Shown one piece after another: positions 7,741 to 15,237 of a stretch of 19,552 bases of DNA. Position 1 is the first letter of the stretch; each line of letters begins with the position of its first letter. This stretch comes from Akkermansia sp. GTDB lineage: Bacteria > Verrucomicrobiota > Verrucomicrobiia > Verrucomicrobiales > Akkermansiaceae. Under the pieces are notes generated by a model. The model was not told where the DNA came from and did no database searches. It saw only the letters and a program-made list of their open reading frames with translations. Position numbers and translations under genes: made by a program. The stretch covers positions 1 through 19,552 of the forward strand of contig JAFNWZ010000015.1 in the NCBI GenBank assembly GCA_017379255.1, in the 5' to 3' direction.

Positions 7741-7771
7741 GCAAATGGGGCAGGGGTGCTGCCCCATTTGC
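7741..7771 (-). promoter_or_regulatory. Long hairpin directly upstream of the rho start
   Basis: GCAAATGGGGCA (7741-7752) and TGCCCCATTTGC (7760-7771) form a perfect 12-bp stem with a 7-base loop, ending three bases before the rho ATG at 7737. On the minus strand no T-run follows, so it is a poor intrinsic terminator for yebC. Its placement suits control of rho translation or of yebC-rho read-through. Confidence 0.6.
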
Positions 7772-7805
7772 CTGAGAAAAATAAGGACAAGAGGAATAAC
7801 TAAAA

Positions 7806-8558
7806 TCAGAGCTGTTCGAGAACAGCGTCATCGATTTCGAAATTGGCGAACACGTTCATCGTGTCGTCATAGTCATCGAGCAGGTCGTAAAGCTTCATCA
7901 CCTTGCGGGCCACGGCTACATCAGAAATCGTGGTCGGGTTCTGGGGCACGGAGATAAGCTTCATGCCGGTTACGTTCTTACCGGCGGCGCCCAGGGCTTC
8001 AGACACGGTGCCCAGGTCGGTGGGGCCACAGGTGAATATCCATTCGTTTTCCTCGTCGCCGGGTTCAAATTCATCAGCGCCGCAGTCCATGGCAAGTTCC
8101 ATGGCGGAGTCTTCATCCAGAGAGGTATCGATGAAACGCACCTCGCCCTTGCGGTCGAATTGGTAGGAAACGGAGCCGGGGGTGCCCATGTTGCCTCCGT
8201 TCTTGGAGAAGATGGTGCGGATTTCAGAGGAGCAGCGGTTGGTGTTGTCGGTGGCCACTTCCACAATGATGGCTGTACCCTCGGGGCCGTAGCCCTCGTA
8301 GGTTACTTCCTGAATGGCCTCACCCTGCAGTTCGCCGGTGCCCTTCTTTACGGCGCGGTCAATGTTGTCCTTGGGCATGGAGGCAGCCTTGGCGCCTTCG
8401 ATGGCCGTGCGCAGACGCGGGTTGGTGTCTACATCGCCGCCGCCGCTCTTGGCTGCCAGGGTGATTTCCTTGGAGAAACGGGCAAAAATCTTGCCTTTTT
8501 TCGCGTCGGCAGCTGCCTTCGTGAACTTAATCTTGGACCATTTGTTATGACCGGACAT
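7806..8558 (-). CDS. yebC: YebC/TACO1 family translation or regulatory protein
   Basis: A 250-residue YebC-family protein. The signature N-terminus MSGHNKWSKIKFTKAAADAK is present, followed by the conserved MPKDNIDRAVKKGTG and YEGYGPEGTAIIVEVATDN blocks and an acidic C-terminal region. Bacterial YebC proteins were long labelled transcriptional regulators. Work on YebC and mitochondrial TACO1 now supports a role in translation, including of proline-rich stretches. The frame is open upstream to 8600, but the family signature starts exactly at ATG 8558, so that start is used. The gene lies between tRNA-Pro(CGG) and rho on the same strand. No Shine-Dalgarno sequence is visible; the bases before the ATG are CCATATCTCATTAT. 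Confidence 0.95.
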   Translation of the reverse strand: MSGHNKWSKIKFTKAAADAKKGKIFARFSKEITLAAKSGGGDVDTNPRLRTAIEGAKAASMPKDNIDRAVKKGTGELQGEAIQEVTYEGYGPEGTAIIVEVATDNTNRCSSEIRTIFSKNGGNMGTPGSVSYQFDRKGEVRFIDTSLDEDSAMELAMDCGADEFEPGDEENEWIFTCGPTDLGTVSEALGAAGKNVTGMKLISVPQNPTTISDVAVARKVMKLYDLLDDYDDTMNVFANFEIDDAVLEQL

Positions 8559-8590
8559 ATAATGAGATATGGGGTTGTGAAAATGAATTT

Positions 8591-8689
8591 CCCACCTCAT
8601 GCAGAGTGTGTGGTGGGGTATTCAGACGCCAGGGCGGAGACCAATCTCCGCTGCGTATGCCGCAAGGTTGCGGCTGCCGGCTGGGCCGG
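8591..8689 (-). other. Cluster of stem-loops between tRNA-Pro and yebC
   Basis: The interval holds three perfect hairpins in succession: GCGGAGA-CCAA-TCTCCGC (8634-8651), CCGCAA-GG-TTGCGG (8660-8673) and CCGGC-TGG-GCCGG (8677-8689). A weaker pairing joins CCCACC (8591-8596) to GGTGGG (8612-8617). Read on the minus strand they would form the leader of yebC if transcription continues from the tRNA or starts just after it. No known RNA family is recognised. Confidence 0.4.
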
Positions 8690-8699
8690 AAAAGAAAAA

Positions 8700-8773
<74 letters not shown>

Positions 8774-8794
8774 CTGTGCTTGAAAGCCGGAGCA

Positions 8795-8822
8795 ATTATA
8801 CATGGAAAATTGACTTTGGCAA
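8795..8822 (-). promoter_or_regulatory. Promoter for tRNA-Pro
   Basis: On the minus strand: TTGCCA (8822-8817; 5 of 6), a 16-base spacer, and a perfect TATAAT (8800-8795). The predicted start near 8788 leaves a 5' leader of about 15 bases before the tRNA. Confidence 0.82.
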
Positions 8823-8855
8823 GTATAAAATCATCAGTTATGCCAAAAATAGTAT

Positions 8856-8891
8856 AAAAAATACCGCGTGGCTGTTGATGCCACGCGGTAT
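8856..8891 (-). terminator. Intrinsic terminator after the large single-pass protein gene
   Basis: ATACCGCGTGGC (8861-8872) and GCCACGCGGTAT (8880-8891) form a perfect 12-bp stem with a 7-base loop. On the minus strand it is followed by TTTTT and then ATACTATTTTT. A second inverted repeat, CACAGGAAA (8905-8913) with TTTCCTGTG (8934-8942), lies between the stop codon and this hairpin. The rest of 8774-8956 holds only the tRNA promoter. Confidence 0.9.
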
Positions 8892-8956
8892 TCAGGTAAT
8901 AAGGCACAGGAAATGGGAGAGGAGAGAGACACTTTTCCTGTGGGAAAGGAAAGGTC

Positions 8957-10987
8957 TTATTCCTTGCTGCGCTTCTGGTAAGCCTCGCGCATCTGGGCGG
9001 CGTTCACGGCGTTGGTGTGGGTCTTTTCCAGCGCGCGCTCAGCCTCATACTGGATGTCGTCGTCCTTGTCGGCCTTGTACTTGTTCAGAAGGCTGACCAC
9101 CCATTCGTGGTCGCTCAGGCTGCCCAGCACGCGGATGACCTGCTGCTTCTGCTTGCGGCGGGTCTGGAGTGTTTCGAGTTCTTCCTTGAGCTTGGGCAGG
9201 TCGGGGTGCGTATCACCGATGTAAAGGGTGGAGTCCACATCCGTCTTATTGATGATATCCTGAATGTTGGAGGTATCGCCGAACGGGTTATCGAAGCACA
9301 TGCTGAGCAGTTTTTCGCCATCGGCAATGCTGCGCGGGCGATCCTGCTTGAGGATGGTGCCGATAACGTTATTGATGTTGCTCAGGGCCTTGGCATCATC
9401 CGCGGCGGCTTCCTTCTGCTCCAGCACATAGTCCAGAATATCATCATTACCCCAGGAGCCGATGAATACCGGCGCTGCGCCGTACCAACCTTCGGACTGG
9501 ATTTCGCTCTTATAGAATTCGAGCGCCTTGGGGGAGCATGCCTTGGCCAGGGTGCTGGCCATGCCGGCGTTGGAGCGCAGCTTCTCCGGCATGTTGGTGA
9601 AGATGTCATCACCCAGTGCGGCTTTTTCGCCATGGTCATCCATCATCATGATGATGTTGTCCAGACAGTTACAGAGGTTGCCGGCCAGTGTGTTGTCGGC
9701 AATGTCGCTCTTGAGCAGGTCAAGAATCTCCTTGGCATCGGATGCGGTGACGCGCAGGCCGATGCATTCCCAGATGTAGGCCAGGTACTGGGTCTTCTTG
9801 GCCCAGGGCTTGGCGGTCTTCTTGTCAGCAACAGTCTTGGCCAGCTTCTTGAGCTCGGCATTGACTCCCTTGGCATCGGAAATGGCAACGCGCTGCAGCA
9901 GCCAGTGGAAAAGCGAGGGTTTCATCTTGACGCATTCCTTACCCATGGTGTCGAAAATCATGGTGCGGATAGCATCGTCCTGTTCGGCAGCAAGCCCAAG
10001 CAGGAGGCAGGCGTTCTGAGCCACACCCTCGGCGCGTGCGCCGTAGCGCGGCTTGCCGTTCTCGCCTTTCACATAGGGGTCTACCACTACCTCCATGAGG
10101 GCTTTTGCGTCTGCCATGGTGCAGGTCACGTCCACCTTCTTACGGGCGGCATCTGCCAGGTTTTCCACGCCCTGCATGTTGATTTGCTGGGCGCGGCGGA
10201 GCAGGTCATTGGTGTAGTCGATATGGGCCTGGATGCGGGCGTTTTCTGCCTGTTTCTGAACAACGAGCACGGTGCAGATGCCGATGGTGGCAACCAACAG
10301 GCCGGCACCGACCATAAAGGGAACTGTTTTCCAGATGGGGGTGCGCTGTTCTTCTTCCTGGAGAGCGCGCAGGTAGGCCTCTCGTCTGGCTTCCTCCTCT
10401 TCTTCGTCTGTCGTTTCAGAGGCGGCGGCTTTCTTTTTCTTCTTCTTGACGGCTTTCAGTTTCTCGGTGGGAGTGGGCGCTTCCGGAGCTTCTTCGGTTA
10501 CGGCGGCCGGGGCTTCTTCTTCAACCTGGACGGGGGCTTCCCCGGCGGCGGTTTGTGCTTCTTCGGCGGCCTGCAGTGCGGCCATCTGGCGGTTATACTC
10601 CTCCATCTGGCGGTTGTATTCCTCCATCTGGCGCTCGTATTCTTCCTGGGCCAGGCGGGCGGCTTCGGCTTCAGCAGCAGCCTGGGCGGCGGCTTCGTCA
10701 ACCTGCGGTTCAGCGGCGGCGGGAATTTCCTCCACGGGTTGTTCGACAGCGGGGATTGCTTCAACCGGCTGGGTTGCAATAGTTGTCATTGTTTCCTCCG
10801 GCTCTGCGGCGGGAGTCTCAGGCTTCTTTGCCTTGGGCGCGGGGGAAGCCGCAGGCTTCTTGGGAACAATAGTCTTGCCCGTGGCGCTCTTGAGAGTGGG
10901 TTGTTTGGCAGTAGCTGTGCCGGAGGGGCGCAGGGTGCGCACAGGGGCAGCACCGGTGGAGGCGGTTTTCAGTTTCGGAGTGGCCAT
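8957..10987 (-). CDS. Large single-pass membrane protein with low-complexity cytoplasmic half, function unknown
   Basis: A 676-residue protein I cannot assign to a family. Residues 1-220 are low complexity: an Ala/Pro/Lys-rich start, Glu/Pro/Ala-rich stretches, a charged region with three heptads (QMEEYNR repeats near 118-137), a KKKKKK tract (181-186) and an acidic DEEEEEARRE patch. A single membrane segment follows (about 222-243, VPFMVGAGLLVATIGICTVLVV). The remaining 430 residues are mostly helical and would lie outside the cytoplasm if the basic side stays in. Four cysteines are scattered through that part (for example VTCTMADAK, CLLLG, LCNCLD). Helical-repeat or scaffold roles are conceivable but unproven. 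No clear promoter is seen in the 101 bases before the start. A strong terminator follows. Confidence 0.8.
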   Translation of the reverse strand: MATPKLKTASTGAAPVRTLRPSGTATAKQPTLKSATGKTIVPKKPAASPAPKAKKPETPAAEPEETMTTIATQPVEAIPAVEQPVEEIPAAAEPQVDEAAAQAAAEAEAARLAQEEYERQMEEYNRQMEEYNRQMAALQAAEEAQTAAGEAPVQVEEEAPAAVTEEAPEAPTPTEKLKAVKKKKKKAAASETTDEEEEEARREAYLRALQEEEQRTPIWKTVPFMVGAGLLVATIGICTVLVVQKQAENARIQAHIDYTNDLLRRAQQINMQGVENLADAARKKVDVTCTMADAKALMEVVVDPYVKGENGKPRYGARAEGVAQNACLLLGLAAEQDDAIRTMIFDTMGKECVKMKPSLFHWLLQRVAISDAKGVNAELKKLAKTVADKKTAKPWAKKTQYLAYIWECIGLRVTASDAKEILDLLKSDIADNTLAGNLCNCLDNIIMMMDDHGEKAALGDDIFTNMPEKLRSNAGMASTLAKACSPKALEFYKSEIQSEGWYGAAPVFIGSWGNDDILDYVLEQKEAAADDAKALSNINNVIGTILKQDRPRSIADGEKLLSMCFDNPFGDTSNIQDIINKTDVDSTLYIGDTHPDLPKLKEELETLQTRRKQKQQVIRVLGSLSDHEWVVSLLNKYKADKDDDIQYEAERALEKTHTNAVNAAQMREAYQKRSKE
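10583..10645 (-). repeat. Three in-frame 21-bp tandem repeats
   Basis: Units begin at 10583, 10604 and 10625, each starting CATCTGGCG and differing at a few positions. They encode the heptad repeat around QMEEYNR in the cytoplasmic half of the large membrane protein. The period keeps the frame, so unit loss or gain would change coiled-coil length without breaking the gene. Confidence 0.85.
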
Positions 10988-11088
10988 AGTCAGCAGAGTT
11001 GTTGAAATGTTTTACTGCGTACCCTCTACCTTTAACATATTCCAGTGCAGAATGCAATCATTCATTCCGCGCTGTTCCGGTATTTTTA

Positions 11089-11895
11089 TCATTTTTTCCC
11101 AGTCCGGGGATAGAGGGAGGTTGCCTTGAGGTAAAGCGCAGGGGCAAGAAGCAGCAAGGTGCAGGTGCAGGTCATCCATACAGCCGTGTCCAGCGCGATG
11201 GGAGACACCGGGGGTGACTGGTAATCGGCTTCGCCTGCGAGGGTGAACAGCAAGCTGTTTGCGATGAAGGCTGTGAGCAGGGGAAGGACTGATAATCTGC
11301 GCCCCTGCAGCAGCATGACTCCACCCGCAGCTCCCAGAATGCCGGGGGGGAGCAGTATCATGGCTGCGTTAAACCACATCAGTCCGCACGCCAGCAGACA
11401 CAGTAGTGATAGCGGCAGGGTAATATAAGCATATCCCTGCTTCCGGCCGGTGCTCAGCACGCGGCAAAGTATCAGCGCAATGAAGCTGCCATGCAGTACC
11501 CAGTCGAGATACTGGGCTGTCTGCCAGGGTGATGCTTCATGGTATCCGGTTAACCACGCGAAGATGTGAGGTAGGGCATTGTAGCAGCAGGCCAGGCATG
11601 GAGCGCCGCACCAGAGTCCGGTGGAGGCAATGCTGCCCAGGGCACGGGTCAGCTGTTGGTGGTGCCCGGCGATGTGAAGGGCAGCCTGGGCGCACTGGGA
11701 TGCCGCTGCGGTGGTGACCATCAGGGCGCCTGCCATGAAGACGCCCAGTGGAAGCACGCCGCGCAAGTCCCAGAAGGTGTAGGTTCCCCAGAGTGTGGCA
11801 CTGCTGAGGGGCGTGGCCATGGCGGCAGTGCGCAGTACCGCCTGCACCAGCAGCAGCGCGGCAACCAGAGCCAGCAGGAACAGGCGGTTGCGCAT
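11089..11895 (-). CDS. Polytopic membrane protein of unknown function
   Basis: A 268-residue, strongly hydrophobic protein with about seven membrane segments. The first covers residues 4-22 (LFLLALVAALLLVQAVL); others include the VLPLGVFMAGALMVTTAAA, ITLPLSLLCLLACGLMW and VWMTCTCTLLLLAPALYL stretches. It is rich in cysteine for an inner-membrane protein (CGAPCLACC near residue 97, and others). The C-terminus is basic (LYPRTGKK). I do not recognise a family. It starts 14 bases after the map stop and is probably co-transcribed with map; the spacer (AAAAAGCACCTTGTT) has no Shine-Dalgarno site. No terminator is obvious after the stop. Confidence 0.75.
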   Translation of the reverse strand: MRNRLFLLALVAALLLVQAVLRTAAMATPLSSATLWGTYTFWDLRGVLPLGVFMAGALMVTTAAASQCAQAALHIAGHHQQLTRALGSIASTGLWCGAPCLACCYNALPHIFAWLTGYHEASPWQTAQYLDWVLHGSFIALILCRVLSTGRKQGYAYITLPLSLLCLLACGLMWFNAAMILLPPGILGAAGGVMLLQGRRLSVLPLLTAFIANSLLFTLAGEADYQSPPVSPIALDTAVWMTCTCTLLLLAPALYLKATSLYPRTGKK

Positions 11896-11909
11896 AACAA
11901 GGTGCTTTT

Positions 11910-12707
11910 TTACAGGGTGATGCCCAGCTGCTCCGGCAGGGCAATGCGGGGACGCTCGGTCAGGATTTCGCCACCGTTCGGGCCTACGGCCACCATGTGT
12001 TCAAAGTGGGCGGCCCAGGAGCCGTCGCTGGTCACGGCGGTCCAGTCGTCCCCCAGCACGCGCACGCGGTAGGAGCCCAGGGTAATCATGGGCTCAATGG
12101 CCAGAATCATGCCGCGCTTCAGGCGGGGAAGGGGGTAATTCGGGCGGTAGTTCGGAATCTGCGGTTCTTCGTGCAGGTGGCGGCCAACGCCGTGGCCCAC
12201 GTAATCGCGCACAATGCCGAACCCGAAGGGACGTACATAATCCTCAATCGCTCCGCAGACCTCCATGAGGGAATTCCCCTGTTTTGCGGCGGCAATGCCG
12301 CGGAAAAGCGCTTCTTCTGTCACTGCCATCAGGCGGCGGGCTTCCACGCTCACGCTGCTGCCCACGCCCACGGTCATGGCATTGTCGCCGTACCAGCCAT
12401 CTACTATGGCGCCGGCATCCAGGCTCACGATATCGCCGTCGTGCAGCACGCGGCTGCCGCCGATGCCGTGCACAATCTCCTCATTCACCGAGATGCAGAG
12501 CTGGCCTGGGTAGCCGCCGTAGCCCAGGAACGCATTGCCGCATTTCTCCCGCTTGAAGAGCTCGGCAGCGTAGTCATCAATGTCCTTGGTGGTGATGCCG
12601 GGGCGGATGATTTCCTGCAGCTCCATGAGGATGCGGGCCGATACCTCGCCGGCCTTGCGGAGCTTGCTGATTTCGTTCGGATTGCGTACGGGGATGCGGT
12701 CTGCCAT
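11910..12707 (-). CDS. map: Type I methionine aminopeptidase
   Basis: A 265-residue methionine aminopeptidase, which removes the initiator methionine from nascent proteins. All metal ligands can be located: D97, D108, H172 (in GHGVGRHLHEEP), E205 (in AIEPM) and E236 (in HFEHM); H80 is the conserved substrate-site histidine (EEIVHGIGG). The length is that of the short type I enzymes with no N-terminal zinc domain. The frame is open far upstream (to 13664), but that stretch is antisense to lpxA; ATG 12707 gives the family start MADRIPVRNPNEI. A promoter with its -10 eleven bases before the ATG supports this start and predicts a leader of about five bases. Confidence 0.97.
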   Translation of the reverse strand: MADRIPVRNPNEISKLRKAGEVSARILMELQEIIRPGITTKDIDDYAAELFKREKCGNAFLGYGGYPGQLCISVNEEIVHGIGGSRVLHDGDIVSLDAGAIVDGWYGDNAMTVGVGSSVSVEARRLMAVTEEALFRGIAAAKQGNSLMEVCGAIEDYVRPFGFGIVRDYVGHGVGRHLHEEPQIPNYRPNYPLPRLKRGMILAIEPMITLGSYRVRVLGDDWTAVTSDGSWAAHFEHMVAVGPNGGEILTERPRIALPEQLGITL

Positions 12708-12747
12708 GGTGTGCAGGTATTGTAGCACACCATTCCGGCGGGGGCAA
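12706..12747 (-). promoter_or_regulatory. map promoter with inverted repeat around the -10
   Basis: On the minus strand: TTGCCC (12747-12742; 4 of 6), 17 bases, TACAAT (12724-12719; 5 of 6), ATG at 12707. A perfect 9-bp inverted repeat, ATGGTGTGC (12706-12714) and GCACACCAT (12725-12733), encloses the -10 and includes part of the start codon. It could be an operator or a 5'-end RNA feature. Confidence 0.6.
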
Positions 12748-12800
12748 GTGCGGAACAAGGCATTTTTGCCGGGATAACAGCGGAAAATCTGATTTTGTGC

Positions 12801-12827
12801 TTGAAGCCGGGCGGGGCGGGGTGTAAT
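12801..12827 (+). promoter_or_regulatory. Candidate promoter for lpxA
   Basis: TTGAAG (12801-12806; 4 of 6), a short 15-base GC-rich spacer, and TGTAAT (12822-12827; 5 of 6). Transcription would start near 12834, just before ATG 12837. This favours ATG 12837 over the in-frame ATG at 12828, which would be upstream of the RNA start. Confidence 0.4.
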
Positions 12828-12836
12828 ATGCAGGAT

Positions 12837-13628
12837 ATGGCAGATATTCATCCTACAGCTATTGTTGACCCGACCTGTGAGATTGCAGATGACGTCAAAA
12901 TCGGGCCGTATTGTGTGGTGGGGCCGCATGTGCAGCTGGGTTCCGGCTGCGTGCTGCATAGTCATGTGGTGATTGGCGGTCCTTCCAAGTTCGGCAAGAA
13001 TAACGAGTTTTTCCCCTTCTGCACCATTGGTACCAAGACTCAGGATCTCAAGTACTCCGGTGAACCGACCACGCTGGAAGTGGGCGATGGTAACGTATTC
13101 CGCGAATACTGCAATATCAACCGCTCCACCACGCCGGAGCTGCGCACGGTGATTGGCTCGTACAATAACTTCCTGATTCATTCCCACTGCGGGCATGAAT
13201 GCATCGTGGGTGATCACAACATCTTCTCCGGTTACGCCGCCGCTGCCGGCCATTGCGAAATCGGTAACTGGGTGATTGTATCCGGCTGCGCGGCGCTGCA
13301 CCAGTTTGTGCGCGTGGGTGACCACGCCATGGTGGGCGGCATGGCCAAGGCCACGCAGGACATCGCTCCGTATATGATTGCCGAGGGCTCTCCCGCTAAT
13401 CTGCGTGCCATCAACCAGGTGGGCCTTTCCCGCCGTGGTTTCTCGGATGAGGATATACGCGCGCTGCGTTTCGCCTACCGTAAGCTCTTCCTTTACAAGG
13501 ATAACAAGGGCGACAAGATGGAGGATAAATTTGCTGAAGTCCTTGGGGATGAGAAGTACGGCAGCAATCCGCACATCAAGTACCTTGTGGACTTCCTGCG
13601 CGCCTCCCAGCGCGGTTTTGCCCGCTGA
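12837..13628 (+). CDS. lpxA: UDP-N-acetylglucosamine acyltransferase, first step of lipid A synthesis
   Basis: A 263-residue LpxA, close to the 262 of E. coli. It transfers a 3-hydroxyacyl chain from acyl carrier protein to UDP-GlcNAc. The N-terminal two-thirds is a left-handed beta-helix of hexapeptide repeats (IHPTAIV, CEIADDVKIGPYCVVG). The catalytic histidine is H120 in HSHCGHECIVG, and the TKTQDLKYSGEPT and GMAKATQDIAPYMIAEGSPA blocks are diagnostic. A helical C-terminal domain follows. The start at 12837 (MADIHPTAIV) matches homologues. The stop overlaps the next ATG (TGATG at 13626-13630), so gph is translationally coupled. The gene shows that the organism makes lipid A. Confidence 0.97.
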   Translation: MADIHPTAIVDPTCEIADDVKIGPYCVVGPHVQLGSGCVLHSHVVIGGPSKFGKNNEFFPFCTIGTKTQDLKYSGEPTTLEVGDGNVFREYCNINRSTTPELRTVIGSYNNFLIHSHCGHECIVGDHNIFSGYAAAAGHCEIGNWVIVSGCAALHQFVRVGDHAMVGGMAKATQDIAPYMIAEGSPANLRAINQVGLSRRGFSDEDIRALRFAYRKLFLYKDNKGDKMEDKFAEVLGDEKYGSNPHIKYLVDFLRASQRGFAR

Positions 13629-14293
13629 TGAAACCTTACCTTGTCTTTGACCTGGACGGTACACTGGTTGATTCCCTGCCCGGAATAGCGGCGGGAATCA
13701 ACCGTGCTTTATCTGCCTGTGGGTATCCCATCCACCCGCAGGAAAAAGTCCGCGCGATGATAGGCCGCGGGGCTGCGAATCTCTGCGCGCAGGCTATTGG
13801 CTACGCCGGATCGGCAGAGGCTCCGCCAGAGCAGCTGGAGGCGGTGCATGCTGCCTTCCGCCGGGAATACCCCCACTGCTGGTGCGGGGAGGAGTATACC
13901 CGCGCCTATGATGGAATTACCGCTCTGCTGGAAAAACTGGCTGCTGCCGGGGTGAAGCTGGCGGTGCTTTCCAACAAACCGCACGAGGTCACAGAGCCTA
14001 TGGTGCGGCATCTGTTCCCGTCTGTGCCCTTCGATGTGGTGCTGGGTTATACCCCGGCGTTCCCCCGCAAGCCGAATCCGGCTTCCATGCATCACATTGC
14101 GGAGAAATGGGGCGTTTCTCCTGCGGAAATTACACTGGTGGGGGATTCCCTGTTCGATGCCCGCTGCGCGGAAAATGCCGGTACCGGCCTGGTGCTGGTG
14201 GGCTGGGGCTATGCGGCAGATCCCGCCGCGCTGCGCGCGTGGCCTGCCCCGGTGTGTGAAACCATGGAGGACCTGGCGGCTCAGTTGTTATGA
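13628..14293 (+). CDS. gph: HAD hydrolase, phosphoglycolate phosphatase-like
   Basis: A 221-residue HAD-family phosphatase of the Gph/beta-phosphoglucomutase type. Motif I is FDLDGTLVDS (nucleophile D8, D10), a small helical cap follows, motif II is AVLSNKP, the lysine motif is PRKPNP and motif IV is LVGDSLFDARCAENAG. Phosphoglycolate is the likely substrate by resemblance, but specificity is not provable from sequence. Its ATG overlaps the lpxA stop, and its own stop overlaps the next start (ATGA at 14290-14293), so three genes form a coupled unit. The part from codon 138 on (14041-14293) is present again at 15375 as the tail of a chimeric gene, at about 94% nucleotide identity. The full-length copy here keeps all catalytic residues. 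Confidence 0.8.
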   Translation: MKPYLVFDLDGTLVDSLPGIAAGINRALSACGYPIHPQEKVRAMIGRGAANLCAQAIGYAGSAEAPPEQLEAVHAAFRREYPHCWCGEEYTRAYDGITALLEKLAAAGVKLAVLSNKPHEVTEPMVRHLFPSVPFDVVLGYTPAFPRKPNPASMHHIAEKWGVSPAEITLVGDSLFDARCAENAGTGLVLVGWGYAADPAALRAWPAPVCETMEDLAAQLL

Positions 14294-15219
14294 GGATAGT
14301 GGTGGCTGCATTTCTGGCATTCTGGGTGCTTCTGATGTCCGGTTGCACCGGGGCTCTGCTGGTGCACTACCTGGAGGAAAAATCAGAACCGCCATACGTT
14401 CCGGTATCGGCAGATGTCGTAAATCCTGCTTACGAAGGCTGCCGGGTGCAGCTTAAAGCCAGGGCGTATACGGATGAGTGGCTGGAGTTGCGGGATATCG
14501 GCGTGCGCTGCCAGGCTTTGCGGCTGAGCATAGAGACCGAAACCGGGGCGTGGAACGCCGCGCGCCGCAGCTGGGATTACGATGATTACCGGGGTGCGCC
14601 CCTACGCTCAGGAACGGCCTTTGCCCAGCGCGTGCGCATGGGGGCTTTTGAGTTGCGTTTCTCTGATGATGACTTGGAGTATGGGGCGCTTCCGACTAAA
14701 TTACCTGTGGAGCTTGTGAACTTGCCGGAAAGCTGGCGTCCCCATGCCCGTGAAGTAGCGGGTGATGACTGGGAATTGAAGATGGAGCTGGTGGGTAATC
14801 CTTCCCGCACCATTACCTGTACCATGGTGGAGAATGGCCGTGAACTGGTCGTGCGCGGTGTGCAGCGGGGGAACAGGATTTTTCCTGTACACGGCATTGA
14901 AGAAAGTGAACACGACTGGCAGATGTATGACCGGAGGAGAGATGAGTTCCTGCTGGAGAAAACGCTGTTTCCTGCGCTTGTGTCGCTGGCAGTGCCAGCG
15001 CTGCTGCTGGGGATTTTCCGTGTGTTGAAGTGGCGGCCGGGGCAGAAGAAAGATAAACTGGCGATTGGGCTGATGCTGGCGCTGGATGCGGCGGCTTTCC
15101 TTGTGTTCGGCGGTTGGGCGTATCCTGCCTGTGCCTGTGCCTGTGGTGTTGTGCTGCTGTTCTCGTTCTGCTGGATTGTGAGGGTAATCCGTCGTTTTGG
15201 CGTTGACGCTGAAACTTGA
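14290..15219 (+). CDS. TMEM43-like membrane protein, copy A
   Basis: A 309-residue membrane protein. It has an N-terminal hydrophobic segment (about 4-26, containing a possible but atypical lipobox LMSGC), a large beta-rich middle domain and three C-terminal membrane segments (about 228-248, 256-276 and 281-300) before a basic IVRVIRRFGVDAET tail. The middle domain starts PVSADVVNPAYEGCRVQL and carries RCQALRLSIETET. This resembles the TMEM43 (LUMA-like) family, where a DPANEG motif is followed by a similar NALKL segment; here DPANEG has become NPAYEG. The match is by motif only. The start overlaps the gph stop (ATGA). A diverged, frameshifted copy lies at 15615-16534. Confidence 0.68.
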   Translation: MRIVVAAFLAFWVLLMSGCTGALLVHYLEEKSEPPYVPVSADVVNPAYEGCRVQLKARAYTDEWLELRDIGVRCQALRLSIETETGAWNAARRSWDYDDYRGAPLRSGTAFAQRVRMGAFELRFSDDDLEYGALPTKLPVELVNLPESWRPHAREVAGDDWELKMELVGNPSRTITCTMVENGRELVVRGVQRGNRIFPVHGIEESEHDWQMYDRRRDEFLLEKTLFPALVSLAVPALLLGIFRVLKWRPGQKKDKLAIGLMLALDAAAFLVFGGWAYPACACACGVVLLFSFCWIVRVIRRFGVDAET

Positions 15220-15231
15220 TGAGTGTATGAT
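15203..15231 (+). promoter_or_regulatory. Near-consensus promoter for the chimeric gene, leaderless
   Basis: TTGACG (15203-15208; 5 of 6), 17 bases, TATGAT (15226-15231; 5 of 6), then six bases and the ATG at 15238. The start of transcription is predicted at the A of the ATG. The whole element lies in an 80-bp block identical to 16490-16569. Confidence 0.68.
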
Positions 15232-15237
15232 GGTTCT

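Noticed and set aside
8559..8600. A 14-codon N-terminal extension of yebC
   Set aside because: The conserved MSGHNKW start is at 8558, and the extension has no family match.
9017..11005. A 662-codon plus-strand open frame opposite the large membrane-protein gene
   Set aside because: It is the mirror of the real gene, rich in Gly, Leu and Phe with no domain. GC-rich codon bias makes long antisense frames common here.
12708..13664. Upstream extension of map
   Set aside because: It is antisense to lpxA; the MetAP family start is at 12707 behind a good promoter.
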